Below are positions 32,364 to 40,329 of a stretch of DNA of 40,329 nt, in pieces. The notes beneath the pieces were generated by a model that saw nothing but the letters and a program-made list of their open reading frames with translations, was not told the origin of the DNA and made no database searches. Each line of letters starts with the position of its first letter. The first letter of the stretch is position 1. The position numbers were made by a program, and so were the translations under genes. The stretch spans positions 15,881-56,209 of the forward strand of contig DJGJ01000044.1 of the NCBI GenBank assembly GCA_002432715.1, given 5' to 3'. The stretch comes from Sphaerochaeta sp. UBA5849 (GTDB lineage: Bacteria; Spirochaetota; Spirochaetia; Sphaerochaetales; Sphaerochaetaceae).

Positions 32364-33638
32364 CTACAGCCCGTATTCACCGTCGGCCTTCAGCAGTTCA
32401 TTCACCGCCTTTACCTTCTCTTGTGCCAAAGACGCAAGCTTGGTACTCGTTCCCTTGGTGTTGATGGACTCGATGATTACTTCACCGATAAGATCGCGGG
32501 CCTGGCCGACAGAGCTCATGAACGGGCGGTCATACGGATAGCCGTTCTTTGCAGCGTGGGCCTGGGTCTCAACCAGTCCAGGGTTCATGACCTTTCTGAC
32601 TTCAGCATCAGCCCATGCAGAATCCCGGGCCATGGTGATGTTGGAAAGCATGCCTTGGATGGCAAGTTCCTTGCTGGTCGCCCAGTCGAGGAACTGCTTT
32701 GCCGCATCCTTGTTCTTGGAAGCAGAGGACATCGCCATGCCCCAAGATACGACGATGAACGGACTATCGTCCTTCGGGCCTCTGGGAAGCTGGGCGATAC
32801 CGATGTCGGCAGCAGGAATCTGGGTCTTGGTGGGATCGACAATCTGGCCGTAGAAGACCGAGGCATCAGTCCACATGGCAACCTTGCCGGCTTGGAATAC
32901 AGGCATGATATTCTCCCAAGACATGCTGGTCACACCCTGCGGGCCATAGTTGCCCAAGAGCCTGCCGTAGTAGCGGATGGCCTCAAGTGCCTCGGGGCTG
33001 TCAAATACAGCCTTGCCGCCATCAAGGTACCTGCCACCAAAGTTATAGACATAACTGGAGAGCTGGGTAACGGCTGCAGCACCCTTTCCGCGGGAAGCAA
33101 AGCCAGCTACGCCGTCCTTGTTCAAGGCTTTGGCAGCAGCTTCAAGCTCGGTGAAGTTCGTAGGAACAGAGAGCCCGGCCTGCTTGAAAAGGTCCTTGCG
33201 ATAGTACAGTACCTGCCACTCGGTTACCAACGGTACGATGTAGGCTGTGCCGTCTTTTCTGCCGATATCGACCGAGTTGGCCGGGTAGTCTGCAAAGTTG
33301 TAGCTATCCAGGCCTTCATACCAACCATTCTTGATGAACATCAGACCTTCCTGCAAAGGACGGGTCATGAATACATCGACGGTCGAACTCTTGGTGGCAA
33401 ACTCGGTGGTGAGTTTGTTGGTCAGCTGGCTCTCCTGCAAGCTCTCATAGTTGACCTTGATGCCGGTCTTTGCTTCGAATTCAGGAATCTTGGTCTTCAA
33501 GAGCTCGCCATAGGGATGGTTTGCCAATAGAACGCGGATCTCCTGTTTTTGTGCTGTCTCAGCGGTGCCCTGTGCAAACAGGGGGAAGGCCAAGCAGAAT
33601 ACCAGTGCCATGACAACCAGTACATTTCTCGTTTTCAT
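32364..33638 (-). CDS. Extracellular sugar-binding protein of CUT1 ABC importer
   Basis: 424 aa. Signal peptide MKTRNVLVVMALVFCLAFPLFA then QGTAETAQ, a spirochaete-style cleavage zone without a lipobox. The mature protein has the family 1 binding-protein pattern: IRVLLANHPYGELLKTKIPE, FEAKTGIKVNYE, VTEWQVLYYRKDLFKQAGL and FQAGKVAMWTDASVF, followed by a C-terminal Ala/Lys-rich helix region. Such proteins deliver mono- or oligosaccharides to the MalF/MalG-type permeases encoded next. The palindrome-containing promoter region shared with rpiR suggests control by that regulator. The sugar cannot be named from sequence. Confidence 0.92.
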   Translation of the reverse strand: MKTRNVLVVMALVFCLAFPLFAQGTAETAQKQEIRVLLANHPYGELLKTKIPEFEAKTGIKVNYESLQESQLTNKLTTEFATKSSTVDVFMTRPLQEGLMFIKNGWYEGLDSYNFADYPANSVDIGRKDGTAYIVPLVTEWQVLYYRKDLFKQAGLSVPTNFTELEAAAKALNKDGVAGFASRGKGAAAVTQLSSYVYNFGGRYLDGGKAVFDSPEALEAIRYYGRLLGNYGPQGVTSMSWENIMPVFQAGKVAMWTDASVFYGQIVDPTKTQIPAADIGIAQLPRGPKDDSPFIVVSWGMAMSSASKNKDAAKQFLDWATSKELAIQGMLSNITMARDSAWADAEVRKVMNPGLVETQAHAAKNGYPYDRPFMSSVGQARDLIGEVIIESINTKGTSTKLASLAQEKVKAVNELLKADGEYGL

Positions 33639-33673
33639 ACTACACTACACTCCTTTTACTTTGTACACCTTTT

Positions 33674-33684
33674 TTATAGTATAC
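33674..33684. promoter_or_regulatory. Palindromic operator at the sugar transporter promoter
   Basis: TTATAGTATAC differs from the perfect site at 29617 by one base. On the minus strand it overlaps a TATACT -10 box (with TTCACT 16 nt upstream) for the binding-protein gene. Confidence 0.55.
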
Positions 33685-33730
33685 CCCGTTTTTTCCAGAA
33701 GTGAAGCGATAAATGAATATTTATTTCTGA

Positions 33731-33762
33731 TTGCCTGAATATTTTTTTCATACTATACTATG
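33731..33762 (+). promoter_or_regulatory. rpiR promoter with overlapping operator-like site
   Basis: TTGCCT (33731-33736), 17-nt spacer, TATACT (33754-33759). The -10 lies in CATACTATACTATG, which contains the inverted form of the palindrome core (GTATAGTATG on the minus strand), suggesting autoregulation. Confidence 0.55.
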
Positions 33763-33784
33763 AAGCAAGGGGGGAGGGAATCCG

Positions 33785-34627
33785 ATGCAGGAAGTCAGTG
33801 CCATCTATACCATCCGCAGCAAGTATGCAACACTCAGCACCAAAGAGAAGAAAATCGCAGACTTCATCCTCGAGCACCCCAAGGAGTCGGTGAATCCCAG
33901 CATTGAGGAACTTGCCGAGCGGATCGGCATCAGCGAATCAACAATGGTACGATTTGCCCGCAAACTCGGCTACAGCGGCTACCAGCGCTTTCGCATCGCC
34001 TTGGCCCGGGAGACCATCCCATCCAGCGAACAACTCTTTGAAACCGAAGTCTCCAAAGGCGAAGATCCTGCGGACATGGTCTTTGCCAATGCAAGAAAAA
34101 ACCTTGAAGAGACCTACACCAAGCTTGACCGCAGCATCCTCAAGGAAGCGGCCAAGCGGTTTGCCCTTTCACACGCACTCTTTCTGATGGGTCTCGGGGG
34201 GTCGAACATCCTGGCCCAGGATGCATATCACAAACTCATCCGCACCGGGCTGAACTGCCAATACGCATCCGATTACCATATGCAGCTGATGCTTGCAAGC
34301 CAAGCGGGAGCGGACGATGTCGCCCTGCTCATCTCCCATACGGGAGTCGGGCACGATACCCTGGCTCTTGCCGAGGAGCTTCGCAACAACGGCTGCTTTT
34401 TGATTGTCTTGACCAGCAACACCCGCTCGCCTCTGGCCAAGCTGGGCAACCTGGTGCTGAGTGTCAGCAGTCCCGCCTCTTCGGTGGTGGCCGAGTCCTT
34501 TTCCGCAAGAATCACCAGCCTGGTGCTCATCGATGTCCTCTATGTGGAGGTGCTTGAGCACCTTGGCGAGGCTGGAGTTGAGAATTTGAATAAAATGAGA
34601 AGTGTCATCGCAAAGCGGCGCATCTAG
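33785..34627 (+). CDS. RpiR/MurR-family transcriptional regulator with SIS domain
   Basis: 280 aa. The N-terminal HTH_6 domain (YATLSTKEKKIADFILEHP and SIEELAERIGISESTMVRFA, about residues 12-60) is followed by a SIS sugar-phosphate-binding domain (LFLMGLGGSNILAQDAYHKL, then LLISHTGVGHDTLALAEE with the phosphate-binding Ser/Thr loop). Such proteins sense a phosphorylated sugar and repress or activate sugar operons. GGGGGGAGGG precedes the ATG. It is divergent from the ABC importer and the first gene of a run with gnd, a kinase and two oxidoreductases, all with gaps under 20 nt. Likely sites are the GTATAGTATAC-like palindromes. Confidence 0.9.
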   Translation: MQEVSAIYTIRSKYATLSTKEKKIADFILEHPKESVNPSIEELAERIGISESTMVRFARKLGYSGYQRFRIALARETIPSSEQLFETEVSKGEDPADMVFANARKNLEETYTKLDRSILKEAAKRFALSHALFLMGLGGSNILAQDAYHKLIRTGLNCQYASDYHMQLMLASQAGADDVALLISHTGVGHDTLALAEELRNNGCFLIVLTSNTRSPLAKLGNLVLSVSSPASSVVAESFSARITSLVLIDVLYVEVLEHLGEAGVENLNKMRSVIAKRRI

Positions 34628-34639
34628 AGGAGAATAGCT

Positions 34640-36085
34640 ATGAAAGCAACCATCGGCCTGATCGGCCTCGCAGTAATGGGAGAGAACCTGGTGCTCAATC
34701 TTGAGAGCAAGGGATTCAGCGTTGCAGTATACAACCGAAGCATCGAAAAGGTGGATTCGTTCATCGAAGGCAGGGCAAAGGGAAAGCAGATCATCGGCAC
34801 CCACAGCCTGCGTCAGCTTGTGGAAGCATTGGAGAAGCCACGCAAGGTTATGATGATGGTCAAGGCGGGTCAGGCGGTGGATGACACCATCGAAGCCCTG
34901 CTTCCCCTGTTGGACAAGGGAGACATCATCATCGACGGAGGCAACTCCAACTATGAGGACAGCCAAAGAAGGATGGCCTATGTCGAGAACCAAGGCATGT
35001 GGTACATCGGGACCGGTGTATCCGGCGGTGAAGAGGGAGCCCTGAAAGGCCCTTCCATCATGCCCGGAGGCTCTGTTCAGGCTTGGCCGCATGTCAAGCC
35101 GATTTTTCAGAGCATATCAGCCCATGTGGATGATGTTCCCTGCTGTGATTGGATCGGCAGCGGCGGTGCCGGTCACTTTGTCAAAATGGTGCACAACGGC
35201 ATCGAGTATGGGGACATGCAACTCATCGGCGAGGTGTATGACCTGATGAGAAAATTGCTCAGACTCTCCAACGATGAGATGCAAGCTGTCTTCTCCGAGT
35301 GGAACGAGGGGGAACTCAACTCCTACCTCATTGAAATCACCCGTGACATCCTTGGATTCAAGGAGGAGGATGGATCGGCTCTCCTGGACAAGATCCTGGA
35401 CACCGCCGGACAGAAAGGAACCGGCAAATGGACCGGCATCAGCGCCTTGCATGCAGGTGTCCCTCTCACCTTGATTGTTGAATCGGTCTTTGCCCGCAGC
35501 GTTTCCAGCCAGAAGGAGGAACGCATTGCTGCAAGCAAGGTCTTCGATTTCAAACCGTCTGCACCGGTTGCCGACACCAAGGCCTTCATCGAGGCTCTGC
35601 GCTCTGCTCTGTATGCAGCGAAGATCATCAGCTATGCCCAAGGCTTCTCCCTGATCAAGACGACCGGAGAGGTGAACACGTGGGACCTGAATCTGGGCGG
35701 CATCGCCCTTCTTTGGAGAGGCGGATGCATTATTCGCTCGGCTTTCCTGGATAAGATCAGCCAAGCCTTCAGCTCCGATCCGGCACTGAAGAACCTCATT
35801 CTCGACCCCTATTTCTCCAGTATCCTGACCAAGACCCACCAGCAATTGCGGCAGGTGGTTGCCGCTGCAGCACTGAACGGGATTCCCGCCCCGTCGCTGT
35901 CTGCAGCACTGTCCTGGTTTGACAGCTATCGCACCGAGAATCTTCCGGCAAACCTCCTGCAGGCCCAACGGGATTACTTTGGCGCACACACCTATGAACG
36001 GGTTGACCGACCGAGAGGTGAGTTCTTCCATACCAATTGGACCGGCCGCGGCGGCAACACCGCTTCCACTACGTACAGCATTTGA
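34640..36085 (+). CDS. gnd: 6-phosphogluconate dehydrogenase, decarboxylating
   Basis: 481 aa, the long dimeric Gnd form. It oxidises 6-phosphogluconate to ribulose-5-phosphate and CO2 with NADP or NAD. IGLIGLAVMGENLVLNLESKGF is the coenzyme site, NRSIEKVD the adenosine-phosphate loop, and IIDGGNSNYEDS, GTGVSGGEEGALKGPSIMPGG and FVKMVHNGIEYGDMQLIGE hold the substrate and catalytic Lys/Glu residues. It starts 12 nt after rpiR with GAGGAG upstream. Being placed under a sugar regulator suggests use in gluconate-type catabolism as well as the pentose phosphate pathway. Confidence 0.94.
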   Translation: MKATIGLIGLAVMGENLVLNLESKGFSVAVYNRSIEKVDSFIEGRAKGKQIIGTHSLRQLVEALEKPRKVMMMVKAGQAVDDTIEALLPLLDKGDIIIDGGNSNYEDSQRRMAYVENQGMWYIGTGVSGGEEGALKGPSIMPGGSVQAWPHVKPIFQSISAHVDDVPCCDWIGSGGAGHFVKMVHNGIEYGDMQLIGEVYDLMRKLLRLSNDEMQAVFSEWNEGELNSYLIEITRDILGFKEEDGSALLDKILDTAGQKGTGKWTGISALHAGVPLTLIVESVFARSVSSQKEERIAASKVFDFKPSAPVADTKAFIEALRSALYAAKIISYAQGFSLIKTTGEVNTWDLNLGGIALLWRGGCIIRSAFLDKISQAFSSDPALKNLILDPYFSSILTKTHQQLRQVVAAAALNGIPAPSLSAALSWFDSYRTENLPANLLQAQRDYFGAHTYERVDRPRGEFFHTNWTGRGGNTASTTYSI

Positions 36086-36100
36086 CCTGAGGAGGATAGT

Positions 36101-37192
36101 ATGGCTCAGCTTGCACTCATTCCCAAGGAGCATGCCCATCTGGATTTGCTCTCACTCGGAGCTCTTGTGGTCCGCCTCGATCCTGGAGTCATCCCTTTTG
36201 AATATGCTTCCCAGCTGGAAACACATGTCTCCGGCGGGGAGTTCAACGTCGCGGCAAACCTCAGCAGGGCGTTTGGACAGCGAACAGCCATCGCCAGTGC
36301 GATGGTCGATTACCCCATCGGGTTGAAAATAGAGGCTGAAGTACGTCGAATGGGGGTGAAAGCCTTCTATAAGCGGTTTGCACACGACGGAGTCCGCGGC
36401 CCGAATATGGCCCACGTCTACAGCGACCGCGGACAAGGGTTGAGACCTCCTGTGGTGTTTTACAATCGAAGCAATGAGGCTGCAGCCCTCTTGGACGAGC
36501 ATAGCTTTGATTGGAATGAACTGTTTGGAGGAGGCGTTCGTTGGTTTCACAGCGGTGGCATATTCTCTGCCCTCTCCCCCTCCACCCCCGATTTGATCAT
36601 CAAGGCGATGCAGAAAGCCAAGGATCAGGGAGCGGTGGTCTCCTTCGACCTCAACTACCGGGAGAAACTCTGGAAATCCCTTTCCGACAAACCTCAAGAA
36701 CACGCACAGAAAATCCTCTCATCCATCGTCGAACATGTCGATGTACTGCTCGGGAATGAAGAGGACCTGCAGCTTGGACTCGGACTGAAAGGTCCTGAGG
36801 TGGTCAAGGCCGACAAGCTCGACCCCACCTCCTTCTACGGCATGATGGAGTCGGTGCAGAAGCGTTTTCCCACTGTCAAGGCAGTCGCTACGACGATGCG
36901 TGAGGTACTGTCCACCAACAGGCATCGCTGGAGCGCCGTGCTCTTCCTTGATGGGAAAGGGTATCAGGCACCGACCTGCGTTCTTGATGTGTATGACCGC
37001 GTCGGTGGCGGCGACGGCTTTGCCAGCGGCTTGATCTACGGCCTGTTGGAAGGCAAGGAACCTGAAGATGCACTCAGGCTTGGCTGGGCTCACGGAGCCC
37101 TGTTGACCAGTTATCCCGGAGACACCACCATGGCGACTCTCTCCCAGGTCGAGGCTCTTGCCCAAGGCGGCAGCGCCCGTATTCAGAGGTAA
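36101..37192 (+). CDS. PfkB-family kinase, 2-keto-3-deoxygluconate kinase-like
   Basis: 363 aa, slightly longer than KdgK (about 310-340 aa). Motifs: SGGEFNVAANLSRAFG (ribokinase-type first signature), VVSFDLNYREKLW (usual FDxNYRxxLW of KDG kinases) and DRVGGGDGFASGLIYGLL, where the Asp is the catalytic base. KDG kinase makes 2-keto-3-deoxy-6-phosphogluconate for Entner-Doudoroff-type breakdown, but fructokinases are close relatives. TGAGGAGG precedes the ATG. It sits between gnd and two oxidoreductases, fitting a sugar-acid pathway. No KDPG aldolase is in view. Confidence 0.85.
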   Translation: MAQLALIPKEHAHLDLLSLGALVVRLDPGVIPFEYASQLETHVSGGEFNVAANLSRAFGQRTAIASAMVDYPIGLKIEAEVRRMGVKAFYKRFAHDGVRGPNMAHVYSDRGQGLRPPVVFYNRSNEAAALLDEHSFDWNELFGGGVRWFHSGGIFSALSPSTPDLIIKAMQKAKDQGAVVSFDLNYREKLWKSLSDKPQEHAQKILSSIVEHVDVLLGNEEDLQLGLGLKGPEVVKADKLDPTSFYGMMESVQKRFPTVKAVATTMREVLSTNRHRWSAVLFLDGKGYQAPTCVLDVYDRVGGGDGFASGLIYGLLEGKEPEDALRLGWAHGALLTSYPGDTTMATLSQVEALAQGGSARIQR

Positions 37193-37195
37193 AGC

Positions 37196-38230
37196 ATGCA
37201 AGCACTCGTATTGACAGCATACAAAAATTTGGAGATTCAGGAAGTTGCAAAACCCAAGCTGCTCTCCCCCACCCAAGTATTGGTTAGGATCAAGGCTGCA
37301 TCCATCTGCGGCAGCGACGTCCACGGCTATGATGGGTCGACCGGTAGACGCAGGCCCCCCATAATCATGGGACATGAGGGAAGCGGGATTATTGAGGAAG
37401 TTGGATCTTTGGTTGCCAATTTCAAGGTTGGTGACCGGGTGACCTTCGATTCAACCATCTACTGCGGCTCCTGCCCGTTCTGCAAGCAGGGATTGTTCAA
37501 CTTGTGTGATAATCGCAGGGTGCTCGGAGTCAGCTGCAGTGATTATCACCAGGATGGGATCTTTGCCGAGTACGCCCTCATCGAAGAGCGGGTGCTCTTT
37601 CACCTTCCTCAAGGTCTCTCCTTCGAGGAGGCTGCAATGGCCGAGCCCGCAGGAGTTGCTGCCCATGCCATCAGCCTTGCAGCACCGAAACTTGGCGAGG
37701 ATGTGGCGGTTGTCGGTGCCGGCCTGATCGGCCTGCTGGTGATCAAGCTGCTCAGGACGATGACCAGCGGCAACATCATCGCCATCGAGATGGATGAACA
37801 ACGGAGAAAGAAAGCACTTGAAATTGGTGCCGACTTTGCCATCGATCCCCGCGATTCCCAATTGCTTGAAAAGGTACAATCCATCACGAGCTGTGAAATG
37901 TTTCAGCTCGTCTATGAAGCGGTCGGCGCCAGCAGCCCGATCAATATGGCAATTTCGCTGGTGCGCAAGGGAGGAACGGTTGTTCTGGTGGGCAATGTCA
38001 CCCCTACCATCGATTTGCCGCTGCAAAGTGTGGTAACCCGGCAAATCAGGCTCCAAGGTTCATGCGCCATCAACGGCGAGTATCCGACGGTACTGAAGAT
38101 GATGGCGGACAAGAAGCTTGACGTCACCGACCTGATCAGCAAGGTCGCTCCCCTGAAGGAAGGCAAAGTTTGGTTCGACAAGCTGTACAACCGAGAGGAC
38201 AACCTGCTGAAAGTTGTCTTGGTTCCCTGA
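37196..38230 (+). CDS. Zinc-dependent medium-chain alcohol/polyol dehydrogenase
   Basis: 344 aa MDR enzyme. The catalytic zinc residues are in SICGSDVHGYDG and GHEGSGIIEEVG, and the structural zinc cysteines in CGSCPFCKQGLFNLC. The Rossmann motif is VAVVGAGLIGLLVIKLL, with an acidic residue later (AIEMDEQRR) indicating NAD. Threonine, sorbitol, galactitol-phosphate and idonate dehydrogenases all belong here; the cluster favours a polyol or sugar acid. It starts 3 nt after the kinase stop. Codon use is like its neighbours. Confidence 0.9.
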   Translation: MQALVLTAYKNLEIQEVAKPKLLSPTQVLVRIKAASICGSDVHGYDGSTGRRRPPIIMGHEGSGIIEEVGSLVANFKVGDRVTFDSTIYCGSCPFCKQGLFNLCDNRRVLGVSCSDYHQDGIFAEYALIEERVLFHLPQGLSFEEAAMAEPAGVAAHAISLAAPKLGEDVAVVGAGLIGLLVIKLLRTMTSGNIIAIEMDEQRRKKALEIGADFAIDPRDSQLLEKVQSITSCEMFQLVYEAVGASSPINMAISLVRKGGTVVLVGNVTPTIDLPLQSVVTRQIRLQGSCAINGEYPTVLKMMADKKLDVTDLISKVAPLKEGKVWFDKLYNREDNLLKVVLVP

Positions 38231-38247
38231 ATAAGGCGAGGCATGCA

Positions 38248-39321
38248 ATGAATACGGTACGATATGCTCTGATTGGATACGGGAAAGTGGCTACCATCCA
38301 CGCAAAGGCCCTCAAGGATGCCAAGGACAGCACCCTTGTTGCAGTATGGGGTCGCGATTCGGGCAAGGCTCAGGCCTTTGCCCAGGAGTTTGGGATTCTT
38401 GCCTATACAGATATCAACCTCATGGTCAAGGAAGCGAAGGTCGATGCGGTGATCATCACCACGCCACACCCGCTTCACAAGGAACACACCATTGCCGCCC
38501 TGAGAGCGGGTGCCCATGTGCTGGTGGAAAAGCCGATGGCCCTCACTGTCAGCGACTGCGACGCCATGGTCGAGACAGCCAAGGCTGAGAAGAAATTGCT
38601 TTCGGTGATCAGTCAGAGGCGGTGGTATCCTGCAAGCCTGCGCATCCACAAAGCCATCGAGGACGGAAAATTGGGAACACCGATGCTCGGCCAGGTTACC
38701 ATGCTCGGCTGGCGCGACGAAGCGTATTATGCAAGTGATCCCTGGCGTGGCAGCTGGAGCCTTGAGGGCGGTGGAGTCCTGATAAACCAGGCACCCCATC
38801 AACTTGATCTGCTGCACTGGTTTCTCGGCCCGGTCAAGGAGGTGTATGCCCAGTGGGACAACATAAACCACCCCTATATCGAGGTGGAGGACAGCGCCGT
38901 CGCAGTAGTGAGATTTGCAAGCGGCGCCATGGCCTCGATCCTTGTATCCAACTCCCAGAAGCCGGGCATCCATGCCAAGGTGCATGTCCACGGCTCATCG
39001 GCCTACTCGGTCGGGGTGCAGACCGATGGGGGTGCGATGTTCATTGCCGGGCGCAGCAGCATCCTGGAACCGCCGGTCAACGACCTGTGGACGATTGAGG
39101 GTGAGCAGCAGAACCTGGGCCGTTGGAAGGATGAGGACACAGCTTTTTTCAACTCAATCGATGCAGTAGCGTATTTCTTCACCAAACAACAGGAACATTT
39201 CTCACAAGCGATCCTTGGCAAAGAGGAGCTGATCAGCAGCGGAGAGGAAGGAAGGGAAACGGTCAAGCTCATCGAGGGCATGTACCGCAGCCAGAAAGAA
39301 GGAAAACCGATCCGCTATTGA
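38248..39321 (+). CDS. Gfo/Idh/MocA-family oxidoreductase
   Basis: 357 aa from ATG 38248 (MNTVRYALIG); AAGGCGAGG lies upstream, and the longer frame to 38170 runs into the alcohol dehydrogenase gene. YALIGYGKVATIHAKAL is the NAD-binding motif, VEKPMAL carries the catalytic Lys of the EKP motif, and GGVLINQAPHQLDLLHWFLG holds the conserved His/Asp pair. Such enzymes oxidise or epimerise sugars and inositols. It is the last gene of the rpiR-gnd run and ends convergently with the Fic gene, overlapping by 7 nt. Confidence 0.92.
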   Translation: MNTVRYALIGYGKVATIHAKALKDAKDSTLVAVWGRDSGKAQAFAQEFGILAYTDINLMVKEAKVDAVIITTPHPLHKEHTIAALRAGAHVLVEKPMALTVSDCDAMVETAKAEKKLLSVISQRRWYPASLRIHKAIEDGKLGTPMLGQVTMLGWRDEAYYASDPWRGSWSLEGGGVLINQAPHQLDLLHWFLGPVKEVYAQWDNINHPYIEVEDSAVAVVRFASGAMASILVSNSQKPGIHAKVHVHGSSAYSVGVQTDGGAMFIAGRSSILEPPVNDLWTIEGEQQNLGRWKDEDTAFFNSIDAVAYFFTKQQEHFSQAILGKEELISSGEEGRETVKLIEGMYRSQKEGKPIRY

Positions 39322-40292
39322 AGAGACTGTGGGAGCACCAGAACGTAACTGGTGCTTCTTCCTCCGCGTTCGGATTGCTTGAGCACCCCTTTATGTATTA
39401 GATCCTTGATATCACGCATTGCAGTATCATGGCTGCAATGCATGAGTTTCGCCCATTTCCGGGTTGTCAAGGATCCATAAAAATCCGTAGTCAACCGCAC
39501 GATCATGGAACGCTGGCGTTCATTCAAAGTCAGTCGCTCAAACAGGTGTCTTACATGCAGCGTCTTTTCGCAACTCTGGATTGCCTGTTCTTGGGCTTCG
39601 CGAATTTGTCCAAGATACCAGCGTATCCAGTTGGTACAATCAAGACTTCCCGTTTGTGCTTGGCGAAGCTGTTCATAATACTCGCTCTGATGCTTCTTGA
39701 GCTGGGTGGCAAGGCTGAATAAGACTTGGTTTTTTGTATGATGCCTATTAAATGTATAGTCTCCGATGATTCTTGCCATCCTTCCATTTCCGTCCTCAAA
39801 TGGATGGATGGTCAGAAACCAAAGATGAGCTATAGCACTGTGAATTGAAGCGGGGATGTTGCTTGGCTCATCGATCCATGCGATGAAAGCCTCCATTTCT
39901 TGATGTACAAGATCTGCGGAGGGGGCTTCAAACAGAACTTCCTGATTCTTGGAGGATCCAGAAATCACTGCAATGGCATCTGTTCTGTACGCTCCTGCAT
40001 GAATGAGGAATGGTCCACTCAAATTCTGTGGAAACAAGGTTCTGTGCCAAGACCACAGTCTCTGGTGCGAGAGCGGCGACTGTGCACATTCCAAAGCTTC
40101 CAACAACGTTTTGACAATACCTTCAATATGAGGTCCGGAAAGCTGCATCGATGCATTGGGAACTTGGAGCCTTCGGCAGATTGATGAGTAGATTCTCTGC
40201 TGCTCAAGGATCTCCCCCTCTATCTCATGTGAATGATAGATTTCATCGGTGAAGGTCCGCGCCTCAAATTCCTTGAGATTCGAAATACCCAA
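39315..40292 (-). CDS. Class II Fic-domain protein, 5' end apparently frameshifted
   Basis: 325 aa from TTG 40292. The Fic motif is HPFEDGNGRMAR (His163 catalytic), so AMP or another nucleotide group can be transferred to a protein. An inhibitory motif of the S/TxxxE(G/N) type is near the N-terminus (SHEIEG, Ser21 to Gly26), the class II arrangement. The C-terminus (about residues 245-318) is a winged-helix-like domain (SLTTRKWAKLMHCSHDTAMRDI). Relatives have about 25-30 more N-terminal residues ending in a LLxxL pattern; here LLTQLG reads just upstream in frame, then a TGA. Removing one GT from the repeat at 40304-40311 would extend the frame to the window edge (FVRTDTLLTQLG). No antitoxin is seen. 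Confidence 0.85.
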   Translation of the reverse strand: MGISNLKEFEARTFTDEIYHSHEIEGEILEQQRIYSSICRRLQVPNASMQLSGPHIEGIVKTLLEALECAQSPLSHQRLWSWHRTLFPQNLSGPFLIHAGAYRTDAIAVISGSSKNQEVLFEAPSADLVHQEMEAFIAWIDEPSNIPASIHSAIAHLWFLTIHPFEDGNGRMARIIGDYTFNRHHTKNQVLFSLATQLKKHQSEYYEQLRQAQTGSLDCTNWIRWYLGQIREAQEQAIQSCEKTLHVRHLFERLTLNERQRSMIVRLTTDFYGSLTTRKWAKLMHCSHDTAMRDIKDLIHKGVLKQSERGGRSTSYVLVLPQSLQ

Positions 40293-40329
40293 TTGGGTGA
40301 GCAGTGTGTGTCAGTCCGTACAAATACGC

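Noticed and set aside
32256..33530. Plus-strand ORF of 424 codons
   Set aside because: It mirrors the sugar-binding protein gene on the other strand, which has a signal peptide and clear family motifs.
37912..38991. Minus-strand ORF of 359 codons
   Set aside because: It spans the ends of two well-supported plus-strand genes and has no motif of its own.
27497..39321. CRISPR arrays, insertion sequences, integrases or tRNA attachment sites
   Set aside because: No direct-repeat/spacer pattern, transposase or integrase motif, or tRNA gene was found here or elsewhere in the window.
39315..40292. Fic as part of a FicTA toxin-antitoxin pair
   Set aside because: The inhibitory motif is inside the same protein (class II), and no small antitoxin gene is adjacent within the window.

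Overview
The window looks like chromosome of a free-living, fermentative spirochaete, most likely Sphaerochaeta or a close relative. Evidence: substrate-binding proteins with spirochaete-style signal peptides (alanine-rich cleavage zones followed by TAET or AAETA), a BMP/PnrA-type nucleoside transporter, a sodium-pumping oxaloacetate decarboxylase set, many sugar-acid enzymes, and no respiratory genes. No rRNA or tRNA was seen, so the genus is an inference. Gene density is high, with short gaps and many ATGA overlaps.

Region 1 (1-4640, +): the end of a carbohydrate operon. It holds a triosephosphate-isomerase-like enzyme, a LarA-superfamily (nickel racemase-like) protein and a NagB-like protein. 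The last two have changed active-site residues, so the pathway is probably not the textbook one. A GNAT acetyltransferase and gpsA follow, closed by a hairpin. Region 2 (4641-7017): a decayed or acquired patch with a GntR/FCD regulator pseudogene, an AT-rich secreted protein, and, on the minus strand, a candidate structured small RNA of about 150 nt with its own promoter and terminator.

Region 3 (7018-9288, -): an operon of an Mrp-type Fe-S ATPase with a cysteine-rich tail, a Nudix hydrolase and a SIMPL lipoprotein. Region 4 (9581-13064, +): oadG-oadA-oadB with promoter and terminator. Region 5 (13063-15992): an outer-membrane-like protein with an apparent signal-peptide frameshift, then an overlapping unit of hydrolase, dCMP deaminase and PfkB-type sugar kinase. 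Region 6 (16151-24337, +): a BMP-type nucleoside ABC transporter with an internal terminator after the binding-protein gene, then a fused molybdenum hydroxylase (xanthine-dehydrogenase type) translationally coupled to a methyltransferase. Together these suggest purine uptake and breakdown.

Region 7 (24371-27487): a small unknown gene, a nitronate-monooxygenase-like flavoprotein and a chromate transporter. Region 8 (27497-39321): sugar and sugar-acid genes around an RpiR regulator. These are an Fe-type alcohol dehydrogenase, a tagatose-3-epimerase-like protein lacking the expected catalytic glutamates, a DUF89 phosphatase, a sugar ABC importer without its ATPase, then rpiR, gnd, a KDG-type kinase, a zinc alcohol dehydrogenase and a Gfo/Idh oxidoreductase. 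A shared palindrome (GTATAGTATAC-like) in both divergent promoter regions suggests one regulon. A class II Fic protein, apparently frameshifted near its start, runs off the right edge.

The most interesting leads are the orphan small RNA, the perfect inverted repeat hiding the Shine-Dalgarno of the Fe-alcohol dehydrogenase, the LarA/NagB/TIM unit, the altered epimerase with its palindrome-linked regulon, and three reading-frame breaks, two of them at short simple repeats.
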